Of a stretch of 11,498 nt of DNA, positions 7,327-11,498 are shown piece by piece (positions within the stretch are counted from its first letter, which is position 1; each line of letters starts with the position of its first letter). A model generated the notes under the pieces. That model was not told the DNA's origin. It was given only the letters and a program-made list of their open reading frames with translations, and did no database searches. The position numbers were made by a program, and so were the translations under genes. The stretch covers positions 1 to 11,498 of the forward strand of contig CAJMSX010000080.1 in assembly GCA_905216195.1 (NCBI GenBank). The letters run 5' to 3'. This DNA is from an uncultured bacterium. Lineage in GTDB: Bacteria; Bacteroidota; Bacteroidia; Bacteroidales; Marinifilaceae.

Positions 7327-8556
7327 ATGGTTGATTTTGATAGTGTTTTAAAATTCAGTGGAGATAAAAATTCCGGGGCGGAATACAAAAACAGTCTTTT
7401 GAAAAAAAGTATTTTAGCCTATTTATCGGCTCATGCAGAGACGACGATTGCCGGGTTGGCGGGAGAGTTGAATATCAGTATCCCTACCGTGACGAAGTTG
7501 GTTTCGGAGTTGAAAGAAGACGGCTATCTGCAGGATCATGGAAAAATAGAAACCGCCGGAGGCAGACGTCCGAACGTGTTCGGATTAGCTGCGGACGCTT
7601 TTTATTTTTTAGGTGTAGACGTCAGGCGTCGCCGAATCGATTTTGTATTGCTGGATTTCAAAGGAAATATTCTGGAAAAAAAACAGGGCGTACCTTACCT
7701 GCTGGAGAATACACCCGAGGCTTTGGAAAAAGTGTGTGAGGAAACCGAAGTATTTATTTCCGAAGTAGAAGTCGATAGGAAAAAACTCATCGGTATCGGT
7801 TTTAGCCTGACCGGACGGGTAGACTCGGCAAACGGATATAGTTATACGTATTTTAATTTTCACGAAGCGCCTTTGACCGATGTGATACAAAAACGGCTGG
7901 GTATACGCACTTACATCGAAAACGATAGCCGGGCCATGATGTATGCAGAGAAAATGTTCGGAGTGGTGAAAGAGGAAAAAAATGTATTGTTTTTGAATTT
8001 GGGAAGGGGAGTCGGCGTCGGAATGATGTTCGACGATAAATTGTATTACGGAAAAACGGGATTTGCCGGAGAATTCGGTCATATCCCTTTATTTAATAAT
8101 GAAGTGATTTGTCATTGTGGCAAAAAAGGATGCCTGGAAACCGAAGCTTCCGGCATCGCTTTGGAGAAAATGTTTGTAGAGCGGGTAAAAGCCGGGGAAT
8201 CTTCCGTACTTTCCGACAGATGGAAAACAGGGAAAGATATTTTACTCTACGATATCATTCAAGCGGTCAATCAGGGAGATATATTGTCTATTTCGCTAGT
8301 TTCAGAAATGGCCGAAAAGTTAGGCCGAGGAGTGGGTGTGCTCATCAATCTGCTGAATCCGGAACTCGTGGTGGTCGGAGGAAGCTTGTCCCTGACCGGC
8401 GAGTATTTGATGCTCCCCTTAAAGATGGCCATCAATAAATATTCTTTAAGCCTGATCAGCAAAGATACTTGTTTCAAAATCTCGAAGCTGGGAGATAACG
8501 CCAGTATGATCGGAGTCGCCATGTTGGTGCGGGCGAGAATACTGGGGGTTATCTGA
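7327..8556 (+). CDS. ROK-family transcriptional regulator (NagC/XylR type)
   Basis: A 409-residue protein from the ATG at 7327. An N-terminal winged helix-turn-helix (about 20-75, recognition part LAGELNISIPTVTKLVSEL) precedes a ROK sugar-kinase-like domain. Seen in that domain: END at 198-200 with the former catalytic Asp200, GEFGH at 248-252, and the zinc motif C262-x-C264-GKKG-C269-x-E271. The kinase phosphate-binding loop (usually DxGGTK) reads DVRRRRI at 98-104, so it should not be an ATP-dependent kinase and is most likely a sugar-responsive regulator. Location directly upstream of sialic acid genes on the same strand suggests it controls them, perhaps sensing ManNAc, its 6-phosphate or a related amino sugar; this is inference. 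An earlier in-frame ATG at 7225 would add 34 unconvincing residues. Confidence 0.9.
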   Translation: MVDFDSVLKFSGDKNSGAEYKNSLLKKSILAYLSAHAETTIAGLAGELNISIPTVTKLVSELKEDGYLQDHGKIETAGGRRPNVFGLAADAFYFLGVDVRRRRIDFVLLDFKGNILEKKQGVPYLLENTPEALEKVCEETEVFISEVEVDRKKLIGIGFSLTGRVDSANGYSYTYFNFHEAPLTDVIQKRLGIRTYIENDSRAMMYAEKMFGVVKEEKNVLFLNLGRGVGVGMMFDDKLYYGKTGFAGEFGHIPLFNNEVICHCGKKGCLETEASGIALEKMFVERVKAGESSVLSDRWKTGKDILLYDIIQAVNQGDILSISLVSEMAEKLGRGVGVLINLLNPELVVVGGSLSLTGEYLMLPLKMAINKYSLSLISKDTCFKISKLGDNASMIGVAMLVRARILGVI

Positions 8557-8702
8557 GGAAAATAATTCTTCTTTTTTCGACCTGGATTTTTACTGCGGTA
8601 TTACGCCTGAAGGACTAAAAAGTAAGCCCTGCATACCCGAAGGGACCTGAAGAAAGGAAGGGGAAGGAATGGAAATGATTTTAAAATTATTTAATAAATA
8701 TA
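8557..8702. other. Intergenic region between the ROK gene and the nan promoter
   Basis: No convincing gene or terminator is seen. The part from 8649 to 8669 is an uninterrupted purine run, and the part from about 8680 to 8702 is strongly AT-rich. An odd-length palindrome TTATT-T-AATAA sits at 8687-8697, just upstream of the predicted -33 box. Confidence 0.5.
8687..8697. promoter_or_regulatory. Candidate operator palindrome upstream of the nan promoter
   Basis: Perfect inverted repeat TTATT-T-AATAA, five bases before the predicted -33 box. Operators of the ROK regulators NagC and Mlc also have TTATT/AATAA-type half sites, but with a longer spacer. AT-rich DNA makes such short palindromes frequent by chance, so this is only a candidate. 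Confidence 0.25.
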
Positions 8703-8733
8703 TTTTTATTGCTAAAAAAATGAACTAATTTTG
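8703..8733 (+). promoter_or_regulatory. Predicted promoter of the nan operon
   Basis: TAATTTTG at 8726-8733 matches the Bacteroides -7 box TAnnTTTG exactly and is followed by C. A TTTT box at 8703-8706 lies 19 bases upstream, one mismatch from TTTG. The purine-rich leader to the ATG at 8792 would be about 50 bases long. Confidence 0.6.
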
Positions 8734-8791
8734 CCGAAAGTGAAAGGGAAATGAAGGGGGATAAGAAACCGTATATTTATTCAATAACGTT

Positions 8792-9241
8792 ATGATTATA
8801 GATCTTTTGGAAAACAGTAAGGTCGTGGAAGACCTGCATCCGGACTTCCGGATGGTGTTCGATTATGTAAAAAAACAGGATTTGTCGTTTCTTGCTCCGG
8901 GTAAAATCGTTTTGGACGGAGACCGGGTGTATATGCAGGTAGCCGAAGTAGAGGGAAAGGAAAAAACGGCCGCCCGTTTGGAGACGCATAATGAATACAT
9001 AGACATACAGTTTCCTTTGGAAGGAGAGGAGACTTTTGCCTGGAAAGGCCGGGCCGGGTTGTCAGAACCGGAAGCGGCTTATAATATGCGGGATGATATA
9101 ACGTTTTACGGAGATACCCCCGAATTTTATTTTACCTTGAATAAGGGGAAATTTGCTGTGTTTTTTCCCGGAGATGCACATGCGCCCTGTATTGGCCGGG
9201 GCCGGATACGGAAAGCCATCGCCAAGGTCAGAATAAACTAG
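8792..9241 (+). CDS. nanQ: YhcH/YjgK/YiaL family protein, probable NanQ-type sialic acid anomerase
   Basis: A 149-residue cytoplasmic beta-barrel (DUF386) protein. The N-terminus MIIDLLEN and the block LETHNEYIDIQ at 63-73 are family signatures; Glu64, His66, Asp71 and His130 (in FFPGDAH) are the likely metal ligands. E. coli YhcH, encoded in the nanATEK operon, has been renamed NanQ and reported to open cyclic N-acetylneuraminate to the linear form used by the lyase. Here the gene is first in a row with an O-acetylesterase and a sialate lyase, which fits that role. Other family members (YiaL, EbgC) act on other sugars, so substrate assignment rests on context. No signal peptide is present. 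The next gene starts 13 bases after its stop. Confidence 0.88.
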   Translation: MIIDLLENSKVVEDLHPDFRMVFDYVKKQDLSFLAPGKIVLDGDRVYMQVAEVEGKEKTAARLETHNEYIDIQFPLEGEETFAWKGRAGLSEPEAAYNMRDDITFYGDTPEFYFTLNKGKFAVFFPGDAHAPCIGRGRIRKAIAKVRIN

Positions 9242-9254
9242 TTCCTGAGATAGA

Positions 9255-11327
9255 ATGATTCTTCGTTTTTTATTGATCGGTCTGCTATGCTGTTCTCAGA
9301 GTTTGTATGCCCGGACTGTAAAAGTCGCTTGTGTCGGCAATAGTGTGACCTATGGATATTTGCTTGAAAATCGCGAACGGAATTCTTATCCGGCGCAATT
9401 GGCCTGTTTATTGGGGGAAAGCTACGAGGTTCGTAATTTCGGCAAGTCGGGAGCGACTTTGTTAAACCGGGGACACCGTCCTTATATGAAACAGCAGGAA
9501 TTCCGGGAAGCCGTGCAATTCAGGCCCGATATCGCCGTTATCCATTTGGGACTGAATGATACGGATCCACGGGATTGGCCTAATTTCCGGGATGATTTTA
9601 CGGCCGATTACCTGCAATTGATCGATACTTTTCGTCGGGTGAATCCGGCTTGTAAAATATGGATTTGCCGGATGAGCCCGATCGCTCACCGGCATCCTCG
9701 TTTTAAGGCCGGTACGCGGGATTGGTATGCGCAAATCCAGGAAGCGATCGGGCAGGTAGCCCGGGTGGGGGGGACCGGTCTGATCGATCTGCAACAAGCC
9801 TTATACGAGCGTCCCGATCTTTTACCCGATGCCTTGCATCCCACGGCGGAAGGAGCGGGTATTATCGCCGCTACCGTTTATTCGGCAATTACCGGTAAGT
9901 ACGGGGGATTGCGTTTACCCGCCTTATATGGAGACCGTATGGTTTTGCAGCGGGATAAAAAATTACGGTTCGAAGGGGTGGCTGATGCGGGAGAAAAAGT
10001 GAAAGTGAAAATCGGAAGATATACCGGTAGCGGAATTGCCGGCGCAAACGGCCGGTGGGAAATCTCCCTGGGACCTTTGCCTGCCGGCGGTCCTCATGTC
10101 TTAAAAATTTCTACTTCCCGGAAGTCTTATGAATTTAAAAATGTGTTGGTGGGGGAAGTATGGGTATGTTCCGGACAATCCAATATGGTCTTTCCGGTCA
10201 AACAGTCGGCCGGGGCTATACAGACGTTGTCAGAAGCCGTAAACGACAGAATCCGATTGTATCGAATGAAGCCCATTGCTTATACGGATGCGCTAAGCTG
10301 GGATTCTCTCACTTTAGCCCGGATTAACCGGCTGGAGTACTTCCAACCTGCCGGTTGGGAGGAGGCCGATTCAGCAGCGGTAGCGGAGTTCTCCGCTGTA
10401 GGGTATTATTTCGGTAAAATGCTGGCCGACAGTTTACAGTTGCCTGTGGGATTGATTTGTAATGCGGTAGGAGGGGCTCCGGCTGAAGCTTATATCGATC
10501 GCCGCACCTTGGAATACGACCCGGTGCTTGTCGATGTTTTGTATGACTGGACTCAAAACGACATGCTGCAGGATTGGGTAAGGGAGAGGGCGCTTCTGAA
10601 CCTAAAACAGGCCGTGTCGAAGCTACAACGTCATCCTTATGAACCTGCTTATTTATACGAAACGGCCGTCCGGCCCCTTGTCGGATTTCCCATCCGGGGA
10701 ATAGTATGGTATCAGGGGGAATCGAACACACATTATGTGGAATTGTATGAACGGGTTTTCCCGGCGCTGATAGAGAGTTGGCGGAGAGCGTGGCAGGAGG
10801 AGCTGCCTTTTTATTACGTACAATTGTCCGGAATGGGCCGTCCGAGTTGGCCCCGTTTCCGGGATAGCCAAAGGCGTTTGCTTGCCAACATCGGAAATGC
10901 GGGGATGTGTGTTTCCAGTGATCTGGGCGATTCCACCGATGTACATCCCGTGCACAAGCGGGAAATCGGGGAAAGACTCGGCAGATGGGCATTGAACAAA
11001 AATTACGGATACCGGGAGCTTGTACCTTCGGGACCTTTGTTTCAACAAGCGGAATTCGGAGAAGATGCCGTTTATATCACTTTTGAATACGGACAGGGGC
11101 TGAGGTCGGCGGACGGAAAGCCTTTGCGGACTTTTGAAATAGCCGGGGAAGATGGGTTGTATGTCCCCGCCCGGGCTGTAATAGAAGGAAATCGGTTAAA
11201 GGTCAGCTGCCCGGGCGTAATTCCTAAAGGGGTCCGCTACGGTTGGAAACCTTATTCGCGGGGAAATCTGGTCAATGGGGAAGGATTACCGGCTTCTACT
11301 TTTCAGAGCGTCTATAATGAATTTTAA
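9255..11327 (+). CDS. nanS: Two-domain sialate O-acetylesterase (SGNH hydrolase + SASA domain), exported
   Basis: A 690-residue enzyme expected to remove O-acetyl groups from sialic acids so that sialidase and lyase can act. Residues 1-19 form a signal peptide ending SLYA|R; the cysteines in it lack a proper lipobox. The first domain (about 22-215) is an SGNH/GDSL hydrolase: GNS with Ser30, GLND at 99-102, and DALH with Asp192 and His195. The second (about 220-690) is a sialate O-acetylesterase domain: CSGQSNM at 305-311 with nucleophile Ser309, WYQGESN at 485-491, and DVHPVHKREIG at 562-572 with His564. Both active sites look intact. Tannerella forsythia NanS has a similar two-domain build. 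Esterases with this fold also act on acetylated xylan, but the sialic acid context favours sialate. Confidence 0.9.
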   Translation: MILRFLLIGLLCCSQSLYARTVKVACVGNSVTYGYLLENRERNSYPAQLACLLGESYEVRNFGKSGATLLNRGHRPYMKQQEFREAVQFRPDIAVIHLGLNDTDPRDWPNFRDDFTADYLQLIDTFRRVNPACKIWICRMSPIAHRHPRFKAGTRDWYAQIQEAIGQVARVGGTGLIDLQQALYERPDLLPDALHPTAEGAGIIAATVYSAITGKYGGLRLPALYGDRMVLQRDKKLRFEGVADAGEKVKVKIGRYTGSGIAGANGRWEISLGPLPAGGPHVLKISTSRKSYEFKNVLVGEVWVCSGQSNMVFPVKQSAGAIQTLSEAVNDRIRLYRMKPIAYTDALSWDSLTLARINRLEYFQPAGWEEADSAAVAEFSAVGYYFGKMLADSLQLPVGLICNAVGGAPAEAYIDRRTLEYDPVLVDVLYDWTQNDMLQDWVRERALLNLKQAVSKLQRHPYEPAYLYETAVRPLVGFPIRGIVWYQGESNTHYVELYERVFPALIESWRRAWQEELPFYYVQLSGMGRPSWPRFRDSQRRLLANIGNAGMCVSSDLGDSTDVHPVHKREIGERLGRWALNKNYGYRELVPSGPLFQQAEFGEDAVYITFEYGQGLRSADGKPLRTFEIAGEDGLYVPARAVIEGNRLKVSCPGVIPKGVRYGWKPYSRGNLVNGEGLPASTFQSVYNEF

Positions 11328-11337
11328 GAAAAGAAAA

Positions 11338-11498
11338 ATGGAAAAAATTAAAGGATTGATCGATGCTCCCTTTACTCCTTTCGATGGGCAGGGGGAGGTA
11401 AATGTAGAGCCGATCGGAGCTTATGCCCGTTTATTGGTAAATAATGGTTTAAAAGGGGTTTTTATCAACGGTTCTTCGGGGGAGGGCTATATGCTGAC
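11338..11498 (+). CDS. nanA: N-acetylneuraminate lyase (partial, N-terminus only)
   Basis: The first 53 codons and two bases are present; the gene continues past the right edge. The reading MEKIKGLIDAPFTPFDGQG is the usual start of a DHDPS/NAL family TIM-barrel aldolase, and GSSGEGYMLT from residue 45 holds the carboxylate-binding GSxGE signature, with a C-terminal extension typical of sialate lyases rather than dihydrodipicolinate synthase (which usually reads GTTGE). The enzyme cleaves N-acetylneuraminate to ManNAc and pyruvate in the cytoplasm. The ATG lies 10 bases after the esterase stop and follows an AAGAAAAGAAAA purine stretch. The Schiff-base lysine and other active-site residues are outside the window. 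In Bacteroides the gene is often called nanL. Confidence 0.88.
   Translation, partial: MEKIKGLIDAPFTPFDGQGEVNVEPIGAYARLLVNNGLKGVFINGSSGEGYML

Noticed and set aside
7609..8082. Minus-strand open frame of 157 codons opposite the ROK gene
   Set aside because: Rich in Phe and His in the manner of antisense frames and resembling no protein family; the ROK reading on the other strand is clear.
8557..8660. Search for a terminator after the ROK gene
   Set aside because: Only short, imperfect pairings such as CCC-GAA-GGG are present, with no T run; nothing supportable.
10324..10992. Minus-strand open frame of 222 codons opposite the O-acetylesterase gene
   Set aside because: Long, but its translation is low in structure, rich in Pro, Arg and His, unlike any known family, and it lies entirely within the SASA domain coding region.
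1..11498. tRNA, rRNA, CRISPR arrays, insertion sequences, phage or defence genes
   Set aside because: None of their signatures (tRNA cloverleaf, spaced direct repeats, transposase motifs, terminal inverted repeats) is visible; nearly all the window is filled with identified genes.

Overview
The window looks like a chromosomal segment of a Bacteroidales (Bacteroidota) bacterium. Three things support this: promoter-like elements of the Bacteroides type (TAnnTTTG at -7 with a TTT-rich box 19 bases upstream), the operon order rseC-rnfB-C-D-G-E with a multi-cluster RnfB, and a sialic acid gene set with a two-domain O-acetylesterase as known from gut and oral Bacteroidales. The sequence does not fix a genus.

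Left part, minus strand, positions 1-4734: an operon for the Rnf complex, the membrane-bound ferredoxin:NAD+ oxidoreductase that couples electron transfer to ion pumping. In transcription order it holds rseC, rnfB, rnfC, rnfD, rnfG and the first 22 codons of rnfE, which runs off the left edge; rnfA presumably follows outside the window. Both covalent-FMN threonine motifs (RnfD and RnfG) and all expected iron-sulfur cysteine motifs (RnfB and RnfC) are present. A promoter-like element lies just before rseC.

Middle part, minus strand, positions 4900-7220: two ribosome-assembly GTPases, era then der, with a promoter-like element before era and a perfect 12-bp stem terminator directly after der. 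This terminator separates the GTPase pair from the rnf operon.

Right part, plus strand, positions 7282-11498: a divergently transcribed ROK-family regulator, followed by a likely sialic acid (nan) operon with its own promoter: a YhcH/NanQ-type protein, an exported 690-residue sialate O-acetylesterase with two esterase domains, and the start of an N-acetylneuraminate lyase gene that runs off the right edge. A plausible flow is removal of O-acetyl groups outside the cytoplasm, uptake, ring opening by YhcH/NanQ, and aldol cleavage to ManNAc and pyruvate. The ROK protein has lost the phosphate-binding motif of ROK kinases, so it is probably the regulator of this operon.

No RNA genes, mobile elements, CRISPR arrays or long repeats were seen, and no gene-free stretch exceeds 300 bases. 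I found no undescribed system. The points most worth a second look are the double-esterase fusion, the ROK regulator with its candidate operator, and the low-complexity tail of RnfB.
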